From Staphylotrichum longicolle (lineage: Eukaryota > Ascomycota > Sordariomycetes > Sordariales > Chaetomiaceae): 64,000 bases of DNA. Below the pieces are notes generated by a model. That model ran no database searches. It worked only from the letters and a program-made list of their open reading frames with translations, and was not told the origin of the DNA. Each line of letters begins with the position of its first letter. Within the stretch, counting starts at the first letter, position 1. The translations under genes and the position numbers were made by a program. The stretch spans positions 2,356,001 through 2,420,000 of the forward strand of contig JAHCVI010000001.1 in NCBI GenBank assembly GCA_019096155.1, given 5' to 3'. Shown here piece after piece: positions 31,471 to 43,975 of the stretch.

Positions 31471-31838
31471 GCAGCAAAAAGATACATGTACTCAAAGAAC
31501 AAGAAAAAGCCACTCGACGATGAAGGCTGTTTTATCGGCCCGCGCCAGCCAAAGAAGGAAAGGAGAATCCGCGATTAGGAAAAGAGAACCCGAGCCTCGA
31601 GACTGCCGAGAGGGTTGTCGACAGCGCCACAGAAGAAACGTCCAAGGGATATAAAACATGGGGAGCCGCGAATCAACCAACGCCTCGCCGAAACCCCGAG
31701 CATCCAACAGCAACAACAAAAGTGCAGGCTACATCAACGCACATGACTGCTCATCAAGCAAGACATCTCGGCGTCGCGCCATAACTCATCCCATCATCCA
31801 GACATGCGACATGCACAAGGCAGCCAAACAGAGCCCCT
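30629..31838. other. Intergenic between ASE1 and IRS4, with a C29 run
   Basis: ASE1 3' UTR and IRS4 promoter/5' leader. No gene supported. A 29-base cytosine homopolymer at 31441-31469 is the only striking element. Confidence 0.55.
31441..31469 (+). repeat. Homopolymer of 29 cytosines
   Basis: Uninterrupted C29, about 370 nt downstream of the ASE1 stop codon. Such runs are unstable and can form i-motif (C strand) or G-quadruplex (G strand) structures; the exact length in the living strain is uncertain. Confidence 0.85.
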
Positions 31839-34209
31839 TCAGTACCCATCCTCATCGGTCCACTCGCTGCCCGAGACTATCCGGTTGCCGTCGTGGTCCA
31901 TCATAGCCTGCCCAGTCTGGGCGGGCGGGATGCCCCGATGCCGCTTCATTTGGCTGGCGTTGAGCCCGGCGTAGTTTGCCTCAGGAGTGACGAGCTTGCC
32001 CGCTCTTGCGGCCCGGAGTCTGGCGAAATACGCCTCTGAAAGGTCCTCCTCTGGCTCCGAGTTGTCGTCATACGTTTCCCAATTCTCAGACCCAGTGACG
32101 ACAGTTGACGTGTTTGACGTGTTGGAGATTTGGCGCACCGGGGGTGGAGGCTGGGCGTATGCAGGTTGCGCAGGCCGCTCGCTGGTCCTCGATGAAAAGT
32201 AATCCCGGGATGCTGGCCTGCTGTTCTCCTGGTACGCGTACCTGTCGTCGTAGACATCCTCGGGCTCAACCTGACGAACGATACTGGAACTGAGACCGGC
32301 AGCCCGATAGTGATTCGCCGGTGTTTCAAGTTCAGGTGCCGGCAGAAGCTCGCGCATCTTTGGCGGCGGCGCCCTCATGACGGGGTTGCTTTGACGAATT
32401 GTGCCGGTATCGGCTCTTGACTCTGGTCGCGGGCGCTCTGGAGAATTACCGCCATGTTTGAGGTTGGAGAGGGGCACTCGCGCTGGAATTCGAGTCGGGC
32501 TGCCCTTGTTGCTTGGTGGTGGTCCGCGGATGGTCCCGTACAACGACTGCAACGGCTTGGCTGCGTTGGCAGTCGTCGGCGTCTTTGCCGTGCCCTTGGA
32601 TGTCGGTCGAACGCTGCCAACGCTGCGAGCGCGACTTAAGCCCGGGTTGTTGTTTGCTGGAGTTGGTGCCGGGGCGGGGGTCCTGGATCTCGGGCCTGGT
32701 GCTGCTCTCTGGTCATCTCCCTCAAGGCAGTCGAGATAGCGCTCTCCGTGCACCAAGAACGGACGACCGTACTCGTCTTCCCATTGCTCGAGAGCCTTGC
32801 GCAACTCGGCCGTGACCTTGGGCAGTTCCTTGGTAATCCGTTTCCTCATTTTCTCCTCCCGCAGCAGCTTTCCAGGGTCTCGTTTCTCGCCCTTTTGACC
32901 TCGCATCATCAGTCTTGATGCGTCTTGGCTGGACGCAGCCAGCTCGTCGCGATCATGCACAAGACTCTTGTGCTTGTCGACGAGGGCCAGTGTTGGTGCC
33001 CGTTGGTCCTTCAGAACTTCGAGACGAGAGATCTCATGCTCGTGCGCCTCAAGAAGCGCATCGCTATAGACATCCGAGAAAGCGGGCGTGAACTCGAGCA
33101 TCTCATCCTCCGAGAGGTAGAGAGCATCCCAGAGCTCCTGGAGCTTAAAGCGAGCATCTTCGACAAACAGGTGGAGATTTTGACGCTTGAGTTCGTTGAG
33201 TCTGGCCAGCTCATCTTCGAACTCGTTGATCTGACGGATGCCGCAGCCCCGATTGCCGTTCATGAACGCCTTACGTTCTCTCTCCTCGATCCCTAGCTTT
33301 TCCCAGAGAGCTTCCACGGTGCATTTCAGGTCTTTGAGACGCCTCTCGCGGTTCTTCTTCTCCTCCAGGAGCTTATCTCGCTTGGCGCGCAGACGAGCAA
33401 GGTCTTCTTCATGGAGGCCGAGCTGTTCTGGGGCGTCGCGATAGTACTTGACGACGGCGGCGTCCGTCTGCGCCTGTGGGGTTCCGAGTTCCGCCCAGAG
33501 CTGAATCATGTTCTCGGCAATGGCTTTTACTGTCGCCACGCGGCGAGTGTACTCCTCATACACGCGCGTAAACTCGGCATCCAGCTTATCCACATACGCC
33601 GGCGACAAGTCGAAGCTGGGCGAGATGGACTGGTTGGGCCCCGTTGGGGGCAGAGCCAGCTTGACAAAGGTTGGCTCGAGATGGAGTGAGTACGACTCAA
33701 GAGCTTGAGCCAGTTCTGCGGATTGTCAGTCTCGGCCTTGTCGCTCATGCTCAAAAGGGAAAGTGAACGTACTCTTCACTTGCTCATAGCGCTCTCGGTG
33801 GAGGCGGCTGACCTGGATGTGCTTCTCCTTGAGTACCTGGAGACACCTTGTGAGAGGGTAAGTAATCTTCAGGTCTCCGTCGACGTCGCGGCGTGGCTTG
33901 CCGTCGTCGAGCGACGCTTCCATTTGGCGGATGGTCGTGATCATCTTTTGCGCCTCTTCAACCATCCCCTTCTTCTCGGCCGCCACGAGGCGGACTTGGT
34001 TCTGCAAGGCATCGGACAGCGCGGCGAAGAGCTGTCACGGACGCCGTCAGCACTGGGGCGCCACCGTCACACGCCGTGCGACAAGGTTTCCTTCTTACCT
34101 CCTCCTCGCGAGCGTCGCGATCATGGTTTGGCACTCCGATCTCGTCAAACAAGCCGTGCAGCTGGCCAATGATGGTATTGACCTGCTGCGCAAGGTAACT
34201 CGTATCCAT
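31839..34209 (-). CDS. ase1: ASE1/PRC1/MAP65 spindle-midzone microtubule crosslinker
   Basis: Crosslinks antiparallel microtubules at the anaphase spindle midzone and guides elongation and cytokinesis (family knowledge). Exons 34209-34099, 34031-33773 and 33715-31839 (introns of 67 and 57 nt) give 748 residues. The sequence shows the N-terminal dimerisation coiled coil (MDTSYLAQQVNTIIGQLHGL), a long spectrin-like helical rod (to about 420) and the MAP65 microtubule-binding signature in MRKRITKELPKVTAELRKAL with WEDEYGRPFLVHGERYL. A disordered Ser/Pro/Arg-rich tail with S-P and T-P sites follows, suggesting Cdk control as in other Ase1 proteins. The Met at 34209 matches the family start; the upstream in-frame Met at 34368 would add a basic extension and is probably in the leader. 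Confidence 0.93.
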
Positions 34210-37200
34210 GCTGGCGGATGCCGGGCGCGGCTTTGTGAAGCAACGACGGAGGATGCTTGAGCGTCGCAAAGCACCTGGGGCTCCACAACTTTGGGCTTCG
34301 TGTTTGACGGTGTGGTGTGTTGTCAGTTGCGCAAAAGATTGGCTCTGGTGGGGTCGCTGAGCGACCACAATGACGTGCAGCTGGGTTCTGCAGCTAGCGG
34401 AACGAGACTGTTGTTTTTCGGGCCCTTGTGAGCACCGTGACGCCCGTACAGACTGGGGTCAGTGCATTGCCGAGAAACAGAGCGGGCGTCGAGAAAAAAA
34501 AGGCCAACAAAAGAACGTCGAGCAGGTGCTCTGGGTACGAGGCAGCTCAGCTTGGGGCAGAAACGAGGACAGCGGGAGGGGGGAATAAACTAAAATCTCG
34601 ACGAGATTGTTGGAGCGCGGGACGTCGTGGTCTTTGTGTGTTTTCCAAGAACACCCGTGAAAGTTGCACGAATCCTGGTTCGCACCCTCCTCCGTTGCCA
34701 GGGCAAACTGCGGCGGGCGCCTGCAGGTCGATCTCGGTGGGTTTCAGGAGCCCTGGAAGGCCCACCGGATCTCCCGTCCCGCGATCAGAGACCGACCCCG
34801 CATTTTTGGCAGCTTTCCCATCCTGATCTGGCCTCTGGAATTCCTCTTTGTCCATCATGGAACAAAGATAGACTTCTGAGAAGCTTCCACTCTCGCCTCG
34901 CCCGTTGGGCAGCTGGATCGCACAATGAACCAGGAATGTCCTGATCATCGGTGTCCGCACGTGGCCGTGACGGGCAGCGGATCAGACATATTCCCCAGCA
35001 GCCATCAGCCCTGCAGGCGCTCAGCCGCCCATTGGATTTGGCCCACCTGCAATGCGACACCAATGGAAAACTGGCGAAAACTGGTTCTATTCCTGGCCCT
35101 CGAGGCTGTCCCAGCCATCAAAAATCCACAACAGAAGGATGAAAGCACGCCTTGGACAAACTTCAGCCGACTCCATCTCCTCCACTAGGACAACACCAGC
35201 CTCTTGATATTCCGGCTGCATAAGTCGACGCTAGCGTTGGCCTCCAGGTTGAGGCAAGCTGAAAGTTGGAACAGGGCGCCTTGGCACCGCTCTGCCAGGT
35301 AATTCTTGCGCTAGAAGTCGGTCGTCTTCCGTGGTATCGATAATACCAAGTCTACTTCGTACGAGCGTGCTGGTATCTTTGCCCGCAGGATGGACCAAGG
35401 CCGGGAACCTGCACGATACTATCCTTACCACGTTGGAACATGGCCTACCGACACAGTTAGGTCGGTTTGCGATGGTCGGCCGACGGGCCTACGGAGAAGC
35501 CAAGTTCCGAAATTTGGAGTTGTTGCACACAAGAAACCCGGCAACGACTTCAAGAACGGTTCAACCAGCAGATTGCCCAGCTGGACAGGACTGCGAATCC
35601 TTCCCAACTGACTTCAGACGAACTTCGGGATGTCGCAATCGAAGTCTTCTAGACTCAATGCATTGCCTGTTTGAGGTGGCCGTACCGTTGTCTTTGAAGT
35701 CTTGGGACTGCGGACGGTGGCTAAATGTTTTGACACACAATCTGCCAGCATCGCCCAGAGTAACGCTCCTCTTGGGTCTCACCCACGGCATCAAGCGCAC
35801 AGACGATGATGGTCTGGGGAAGAAGCAAGCGAACTTTTTGTCGAAGTTAAGCTTTCTATTGGGCCGATGCGGCCACTGACAATCTGTACTGAGGCTTGTT
35901 TGATGGGAGATTTCCACCAGAGCTGTCTGGCTGTTTGGTGTGGAGTAGGTTGGCATTTGTATCCTGTGTAAGTGCCACCCTTCCAACCTGCACCATCTTG
36001 AGGTGGTACTCTTCAGCACGCAAGCACCGAGTCCACTCGATATATGCTTCCATGTCGAAATCTGAAGCTGCCTCTTTCATTGACCAAAGGCAGTTTGTCT
36101 TCTCTTCTCTTCTCTTCCCACCGGCCCCCCTCGCATCCGGCGCTTGATGATCGACCAGATGCCGGCTGCACAGGGGTCTCAATGCCATGCAGTCTGTGCG
36201 CTGCCGCCCCCGCTCAACCTTTGAGAATGCTGGCAACGTCCTGCGCGCTTGTTTGAGCTTCCCTAACAGCCTTATAGGCAGAAGTTGAGTCCTGAGGGGA
36301 CAGGATCTGAACCGCTGGCACTGGCCAACCACCGCTTCCACCGCTCCTTCTCCCCCCTCTCTCCAGGCTCATCAACCCCCCCATTCCTGGTTCTGGAGGC
36401 TTCACGGGGATGTTGGACGCTGGTTGGCCAGTTTTCAATATCCTGCCGTGGCCATCGAGCCGCATCTCTTTGCGAGTTTCAAAACCGAAGTGACCAAACC
36501 CCCACAAGGCCCGATTTCTCATCACCAAAGGTAGGGCTCCTTGACCGCGCAACATGTCTGTGCCCACGTGGTCTCAATCCGGCACTTGGTTTGGGTCTAA
36601 ACTTTACCTGCCGTTCCCCAGATTCTGCCCCTGCCCGGCGAATCGTGATGGGATCCTCCGCTGCTCTTCGCATGAGGGCCGGTCCTTGTCGAGATCGGTA
36701 CGGCCGATTTGGTGCCTACTGCTTTGTTTGATCACCTGCCATTGCAAGCATCCATGGCTATCGTCCGATTTTGTCTGGCCCTTGTCGGTGATCTGGAAGC
36801 TCTCTAGAACATTGGAGACCTTGTCCCTTCCGTGTTCTCTGATCCAGTAACATCGCTGCCTTCACTTCAGGTCGTAACCTCACAGCGCCGGACTTGGCAA
36901 CAATTACCCGTCCCGCTGGTGTGGCGGCCCGAGCGAGAACTTGTACGTGATGTGACAGTTCTGAGCGTGCAGCGGGAAGTGGCGACGTTGGTCTCTGTTG
37001 TGGATGAGACAAAGATGTCAGGTGCGAGCGTATGAACGAGGAAAGAGCAGCTTCTTAAACGTCATCGATCTTCCAACGGCTTCTACAGAACTTTCATTCC
37101 GTCGAGATGCGATCAAGCGTCCATACCCGTGGTTTTTGCCACACGAAGACTCGAAACCAACGGCTGTAGGTGGCAGCTCTCTCTGGACAATGCCGGTTGA

Positions 37201-37679
37201 TATCCGGCCTCCAACCGTTCACCTGCCGCCGCCGAGGTCTACGCCGGGAGCCATCTTGACACACGACGGTGATTTACCCGGCCGTGTCTCTGCATGCAAG
37301 TTGCGCCGAGAGGCGAGACGAGACGACTCACAGATCGACATGCAGCGTCACTCTCATCGGCTCATCCCTTCGCTGAACACCGCCGGAGCCGTCTCAAAGG
37401 GAGGCGACTTTGGGCGGCGTTGTCCGGCACCATCTCGTGATGGCTCCAACATGCCGTCGGCAGTATGCTATGCTCGTCTCAGGTCTGGAGTCGGCTATTT
37501 GCTATATCTTGGTAGGTATTCCCACGACTGCTTGGTATCTTACTCTGAGATCTCTCTTTTATCGACCGCTCTCTCGCCCGTTCCTTGGCCGTCTCACTCT
37601 TTACTCCTGATGGAGGTTGTCCCTACATCACATGTACAGTCTTTTCTTGTAATGACATAGCACCACACTGCTCAGCGTC
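34210..37679. other. 3.5-kb divergent intergenic region with no supportable gene
   Basis: Separates two divergent genes (ASE1 and the rhodopsin-domain protein). Several frames of 100-220 codons exist (for example plus strand 35331-35879 and 36998-37660), but they overlap on both strands, lack domain patterns, and show no splice-supported extension. The length could reflect large promoters, an unrecognised fast-evolving gene or a non-coding RNA. Confidence 0.45.
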
Positions 37680-39535
37680 ATGGACGCCTCCTCGCTGTTA
37701 GCCCTGCCGACCTTTCCGGCGCCGACCGGGCTCCAAAACTTTGCACTCTTTATCAACTTCTTCTTTCCTGCCCTGGCACTGCTCGTCGTGTCTGTTCGCG
37801 TGGCAGGAAGAGTGGCTGCAAGTCAGTTCGCTGCGGACGACTGGCTTGTTTGCGTGGCCATGCTCATGTCGGTAGCAGAAACGATTATCAGCTTCTTTTG
37901 TACGTCTGACCACCTTAACGTTTGTCGGATATGTGCATGAGCTAACAACACATATCACAGTCATCAAGACAAATTTCATCGGCATCCCTCGGGAGCAGGT
38001 GCCATCCCATGACCCAACGCAGGGTCTGATATGGTCATATGCCGTGCAGATATTGTACAACCCAATACTCGCCCTCGTCAAGTCGTCAGTCTTGATCTTC
38101 CTCACCGGCCTGTTTGGCCAAAAGGACTGGGTCCGCCGGTCCCTGCTCTGGCTCAATGTCGCCAACATCTCCCAGATGGTGGCGGTCTTCTTCGCCATCG
38201 TCCTGCAATGCACGCCCGTCGCGTTCAACTGGGACCCTACCATCAGCGGTGGTCATTGCGTCGACAGGCGCGTTCTCTACCTCTCCACCTCCGTCTTCAA
38301 CATCGTCACCGATCTCATCATCCTCGGCCTGCCGCTCTGGGTTTTTTCGTCTCTCCGCATCCCCAAGCGCACAAAGATTGCGCTCTTGGTTGTCTTTCTC
38401 CTCGGCTTCTTGTAAGTATTTCTATCTGAACACCTCTTCCGAAACCTCATACTCACCCCTTTCTCCAGGGTCACCCTCACCTCCACCGTCCGCATGGTGA
38501 TCCTCATCCAAGGCCTCTTCAACCTCTCCATCTTCCCCAACTCGGCCTCCAACAACGTCGGCTTCGTCACCTCGGCCATCGAGACCAACCTCGCCCTCAT
38601 CACCGCCTCGGCCCCGGCGCTCCGCCCCATCTTCCGCTCCCGCGACCGCGGCGGCTGGTTCGCGCGCTCCGTCATGGCCACCACCACCGGCGGGCCCTCC
38701 TCGGACCGTGACCTCGAAGCCAACCTGCAGAAGCGCCCCTTCGGCTGGGACAACCGCACCTCCACCTCCGCCTCCTCCTCCTCCCCGCCCGCCTCCGGCC
38801 TCGGCAGCGGCGGCAGCAACAACGTCAAGTTCGGCCGGGGCGGCTCGCGCGGCGGGCGAAAGCCCGGCACGACGCGGCGCGGGCGCGCGCGCAGCCCGCT
38901 CCGCGCCCGCGGCAGCGGCAAGCTGCGCCCGACGATCGTGCGGCTCAAGACGGAGCGCGACTTTGGCGGCGGCGGCGCCGCGGCCGTCGAGCTGCGCAGC
39001 TCGCCGCGCTCGAGCGAGGAGCAGGCCATGACGAGCAACGGCATCGTGCGCGTGAGCGACATCCAGAGGGAGATTGACGGCATCGTCAAGGACATTGCCG
39101 TCGCGGGGCAGGGGACGTATACCGGCGGGGCGGTGACGACGACGACGGGAGTGGTGGGTGTGGGGGGCAGAGGAGTGGTGATGGCGGCGCCGATGAGTAG
39201 GGGGGATGCGGTGCGGCCCGTGACGCCCAAGACGCCCAAGACGCCCAGGACGCCCGCCGCGAGCCGAGGCCGTCGATGGAGACGATTACGATCGGGGCGA
39301 CGCTGGTGACGCCGTTGCCGCCGCGGCCGAGTACCAGTGGGAGCGGGTGAGGAGGGGCCCGCCGGAGAGATATTACAGCGAGAGTATCTATCCGGAGCAG
39401 GGGATGGGGAACGGGGATGATTGGGACGATGATGATAGGGTGTCGAGGTATTTGGATCGGAGATTCGGCGTTGTCACGCCCAAGGGGACAACGCCGACTT
39501 CCAAGGGTGGTGGGGGCAGTGGCAGGCCCTTCTAG
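37680..39535 (+). CDS. Rhodopsin-domain (PTH11-like, no CFEM) integral membrane protein; 3' end frame-broken
   Basis: Fungal seven-helix membrane protein of the large rhodopsin-domain family, often annotated as an integral membrane protein; ligand and signalling role unknown. Exons 37680-37899, 37961-38411 and 38469 onward (introns of 61 and 57 nt) join in frame. Hydrophobic helices begin at FALFINFFFPALALLVVSV; family signatures are DDWLVCVAMLMS, the NPILALVKSSVLIFL helix, the C-x-D pair before the fifth helix, and NVGFVTSAIETNLALITASAPALRPIF. The cytoplasmic tail is Gly/Arg/Ser-rich. The unedited frame ends at 39309. From about 39,250 two other frames look more protein-like (PSMETITIGATLVTPLPPRP, then QWERVRRGPPERYYSESIYP to a stop at 39535), so I extend the gene and infer at least one indel. 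Confidence 0.8.
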
Positions 39536-42500
39536 AGAGGGAACTAGAGCTTTTTTGCACTTCTTGCTTTCATTGACGGGACATATCTTGTTTTTGGAAT
39601 CTCATTGTTCTGGCGCTGGGACTCTACCACTCTCGTTTTCTTTTCCCGCACTGTTTTTGTTTACTTGGGCCGGGGCAACGGTTCTGTTCTTCAGGGGCTG
39701 GGCGCAAGATGACGGCACACGCAAAATACCACCTGTTTGTCTTTTTGTACATATCATGACGATACAAGCTGCTATGTACGATGAATGACGACTCAAATCA
39801 TACTACCTTCTTTTCACTCTACGGCCAACTGATAGCGAGTAACACACGTTCTAGGTTTGCCGAGACCTGCACTTAGATGAGCAAGAACAAATACCTTTCC
39901 CTTTTCTTTTCCTTCCTTGTTTTTTTCTTTCTTGTCTAAGCTTCCCTGTATGCACCTGGCGCAATAGCTTCTAGAAGGATGAGATTTGGAATTTCTTCCC
40001 AAAATTGGCGGGACGTCGTCGATGAAACGCCTACCCGATGCATCCGTCCAGGGTGAGGCCGGCGATCGTGAGACGTTGTAATGCCGTTGAAGGACCGTTG
40101 CGGGCTGACACTTGGCGATGGGGGATGCATTTCTCCCTGGCCACAGGGTGGAAGTTGTTGGTCGATCGAATGACCCTTTTTCCTACTCCATATGTACACT
40201 TGCCCGTCTTCTTCGCCAGGCCCGGATCTAGGCGATGCCGAGGTCCGCCGAGATGAAAGACGAAGGCGGCGGTGAGGCCACAGCAGTGGATGCCTTCCAG
40301 CTGCCGGTTGAGGAAGGAGAGAGAATTTCTGGAAGGCTGTTCGGTCTCAGGCAGTCAGGGTCTGCCCTTGGTGCTCTGGAACCCGCCCTGCAAATTTGTG
40401 TCAGTGGAGTCACTGGAGTGCTTCTCAACAGCCATGTCGGATCCAATGCCAAGAAATGCATCTCGGCAGTGGGAGCAGCATCCATCTTTTGTGCTCCAGC
40501 CTCAAGTCCCACCTGCGTGCAGAGTCCAGAACCCCAGAAGTCCCGGACCGCCTCCTTGCCACCTTTTCATCTTCTTTTGTTCGGTCAGAACATGGCTCAG
40601 CATGGTAATGACTCCCTCAAATTTGATGCTGGAGGTTGAGTCAGATGGTTCTTTGCCCAGACGGGCCGGCGCCCCGAGCGGTATCGGGATTCGGCGACGA
40701 CAAGACTCGTTCTCGTGGCAGGCCGAGAGCGAGAAGCGCCCCCCGCGCGGTGCGGGCGGGATGTGGGGATTCGGGTGCATGCGATGGAACATTGACAGAA
40801 ACCTTCTCTTGTGTGGAGCTTGGGCAGTCCCTTCATTTTCTCTCGGAGCCCAATGGTTGAATGGACAATTGCTGGATTTCGGTGTCGGCAATTTGTGCCT
40901 GTTCAAGATTGCCCCAAAGACGGTCCCCATCACAAGGGCAAGTTTCGTTCAAGTGAGAAACGGAACAAGGCAATGGGAAACCCCAAGTTCCACTCACCCA
41001 CAAGCTCGGCTTGAAGGTCGCGTGAGGCTGGGCAACCAATCAAGCAAATGCGAGTCGCTGACGTCGGCTGCCTATCAGTTGAATGAATGCGACTAACCAA
41101 TTTGCTGATGACAACATCAACCCGCATTGAATTTTGAAAGACCATGTGCTGTACGTACCGAGTGCCTGCCAGATCCCCATCGAGAAGGTTGCGTCGCACA
41201 ACCGCAACAATCGGGCAAATCCAAGGGCTTCTCCTTATCAGCCGTCCCAAGGCCTCCGAAGACTCATGGCATTGCCTCCAACGACAAGACCGTGCTTTGT
41301 AAAGACAAACCCATGAGACAGAAAGATTCGTCCAATTCATCCAATCTCGGCGCGGCGAGTTTCAAGAGTTGGGGTTTCGAGCCAGTGATGAATCTTCCTA
41401 TTCTGGTCTGGTTTTCTGGGTTGATCCCCCCATGGCCATGGCATGCGGGCACTCCCAGCGATAAGCTGATCTGTCTGGGCGTGATCGCCGGCTGTGTCAC
41501 ACTCCGCTATCTGGACATGCCCGTTCTGTCCTTGTTCTTGTGCAGTGCCTCCCGCGAGTTCTTATCAAACCTCGACCGCATCGGGCGTCTGCTGCAGTCT
41601 CAGAATATAAGCTGTGTGGCTGCTGATTTCCCTGCCGGTCTTGTTCTTTTCTCGACTCGGACTCTGCCTCTGTCTCGACTTGACTCAATCCCGGCGACCA
41701 ACAAACGGCGAAACAGTGGGCCCTGCCGCCCTGCTGTGTTTGACAGCTTCAAGGTTGTCTCTGCAGGCTCCACTGCCTAACACCTGCCATTCCTGCACGC
41801 TGCCCACAAGAGAGGCAGGCCAAAATCCGATGACGACAATTGCCGCTTATCGCCTGCCCGTGTTGATTCTGCCCGCCTAATCGTCGCCGGCTGCTCACCG
41901 CGGTACCTTGCATGCCCGTCAACCCGAGAAGCTTCGTTAGCTGCTCCATCAACAACGCCTCCCCGACATCGCAACTCACAAGCTCGCGAAGCTGGAGGGC
42001 AAGCTTCCGCGGTGCAATTTGGCGCGGCAGACTCAGGGTCCTGACGGGCCGGGGTGGACCCTGGGCCAACATTTTACGTACCAGATTGCCTTGTGCTGCG
42101 GCACGCGAGACATTGCCTGCAAGTCCTGCGACACAGAATCCCCCGTGCTGTGACTGGCTGCGCTGTGCGTCCGGGCGTGCTGCCGGCCCATGACAGGCCC
42201 TGAACACCGGCCTTTCCGGGAATGACCTGCCCCTGCAGTCGATCTGCACCTGCCCAACCAGCTGGAGTACGGATTTACGGAGACACACCCAAGACACCCT
42301 TGGCTGTGAGTGCCCAGCGGACCCTGCGTGTCCAGCGGGACTGTATTTACCTCCGCGGGTGGCCAGCTGGACAGACATGATGATGTCCGCCCGATCCTAT
42401 CTCGTTCCCCGACACACCCAGGCCGACTCGCCAGTCCAGCCCCGTCTTCCAGCACCTTCTCCCTCCCACCTACCCTCACCCTCCCATCTCTTCCCCCCGT

Positions 42501-42574
42501 CACAGGTCTTTTCGAAAGGAGATGAATATCGTTTTGATTTCGGCACGGAACCCAGCCCTCCTTGCAGCCTCACC
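39536..42574. other. 3-kb stretch with no supportable gene
   Basis: Holds the 3' UTR of the rhodopsin-domain gene and, from about 42.3 kb, the C/T-rich leader of the next gene. Frames such as 40235-40639 and 41127-41780 (plus) overlap others and have no recognisable content. No RNA gene identified by eye. Confidence 0.45.
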
Positions 42575-43975
42575 ATGTCGGCAACACTAGACAGACGGAG
42601 GGAGCACGGCTTTCGGTCGCCCACCCCCAGCCCACCCAGGGCCGATACGACACAGGCAGGTCCAGCTGCCCCTTCGACTCCGGTCCAAATCCCGATCCGG
42701 CCGAAATCTCGCGACGCAGCACACCCGCAGAAACCACATCGCACCCATGGCGACAAGCGGAATCACTCGTTGCCGCGGCGGCCAAGGGATGTGCACTCAC
42801 GCGACGCCATCCCCGCCTCGGTGGCCGCCCTGCTGGCCGTCACCAGCATCCCACCTCCGAAAGCCACCCGGAGCCTGCGGCAGACAAAGGCAGAGAAGCG
42901 GATGACGGTCGAGTCCATTATTGAGAGGGCACAGGAATCCGAGAAGCAGCTCAGTCTGAAGCTGTGCAGGGGTCCGATGGACATTCTGCTGATGGCACCC
43001 GAGGACCTCGAGGCCGACGACTCGTCCGTTTGCGACAGCATCTCCGAGTCGGTCCTCTCCACGCAGACAATCTCGATGGAGTCTGCGCCGTCACTCAGCA
43101 ATTCCTTCACGACCGACACGCTTTCCTCGCTAGAATCCCCACTAACACCGCCGAGGAGACGGAAGGTCCAGCCAACTCGACGGTCCCTGGAGCCTGTCTC
43201 TTCCCCACCTGGCGCACTAGAGGACCACCCGCTGTCGTCACCAGATATAGAGGTCGCCGGGCTGGACTTCAGGGCTTTTGAGGATAAAGAGGAGGTTTCA
43301 TGCAAGAGAACGTCACGGCTACCTTTCCAGCCGCTGAAATTTGCATTCAAATCGAACCTGACGGCGTCGTTACGTGCGTTGCGCCAGGCAGCGCGGTCCT
43401 TCTCGAACCTCAACTTTTCCTCGATTCCGCCCGAGGATTTCCTTACAAGATCCCTCTTGACGATCGATCCTCAGGTTCCATACACTGATGAGCGCAGACC
43501 ACCCCCTCTTGAGGAGGAACCGACGGCTGCCCTGCGACGCTATCTGAACCCTACAACCACCGCCCGCCTTGAGAAGCCCCAGGCGACTGCACCAGTTCCG
43601 GCTCTTCGAACGTTTACGGCCTCCATTCAGATGCAAACGTACAAAGTCCATCGGGCGCGCAACGCACCGCCCGCGCCCGGTCGCTTGTCCAAATCTGCAG
43701 CTGGGCCCACTGCAGCATCACAATCGCCGCAGCCGCAGTCGAAGTCAGAGGTGACCGAGCACCCTATGCCGAAACCGCGGCAGCGCGAGGTGCGCGAGAA
43801 CCCGGATTTCATTCGCATCGCCGTCTTGGAGATGGCCATGCAGAGGAACGGCAAACTCGACGACCAGCGTCCGGGCAGGGCCCGCTGGACGCTTCCACCC
43901 CGCAGAGACAGCATGAGACCCTACGAAATCAGGCCTGACGGAGTGCCTGTCAGATGGGTTGCCGTCACTCACTGA
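42575..43975 (+). CDS. Conserved fungal protein of unknown function (466 aa)
   Basis: Intronless, 466 residues, starting at the ATG in the context ctcaccATGTCGG; the frame is open 72 codons further upstream, but that part is low-complexity Pro/Ser and reads as a pyrimidine-rich leader. Mostly polar and disordered, with Ser-Pro sites, an acidic central part (MAPEDLEADDSSVCDSISES) and helices containing KRMTVESIIERAQESEK. The C-terminus is the most ordered-looking: ENPDFIRIAVLEMAMQRNGK followed by RARWTLPPR and PYEIRPDGVPVRWVAV. I recall similar endings in unnamed Sordariomycete proteins but cannot name a function. No signal peptide, no membrane helix. Possibly a cytosolic or nuclear regulatory protein. 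Confidence 0.75.
   Translation: MSATLDRRREHGFRSPTPSPPRADTTQAGPAAPSTPVQIPIRPKSRDAAHPQKPHRTHGDKRNHSLPRRPRDVHSRDAIPASVAALLAVTSIPPPKATRSLRQTKAEKRMTVESIIERAQESEKQLSLKLCRGPMDILLMAPEDLEADDSSVCDSISESVLSTQTISMESAPSLSNSFTTDTLSSLESPLTPPRRRKVQPTRRSLEPVSSPPGALEDHPLSSPDIEVAGLDFRAFEDKEEVSCKRTSRLPFQPLKFAFKSNLTASLRALRQAARSFSNLNFSSIPPEDFLTRSLLTIDPQVPYTDERRPPPLEEEPTAALRRYLNPTTTARLEKPQATAPVPALRTFTASIQMQTYKVHRARNAPPAPGRLSKSAAGPTAASQSPQPQSKSEVTEHPMPKPRQREVRENPDFIRIAVLEMAMQRNGKLDDQRPGRARWTLPPRRDSMRPYEIRPDGVPVRWVAVTH

Noticed and set aside
34099..34368. Upstream ATG (34368) as the ASE1 start
   Set aside because: Adds 53 residues of basic, non-conserved sequence; family proteins begin with the coiled-coil Met at 34209.
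42359..42574. 72-codon upstream extension of the 466-aa conserved gene
   Set aside because: Low-complexity Pro/Ser from a C/T-rich leader; the ATG at 42575 has the better context.
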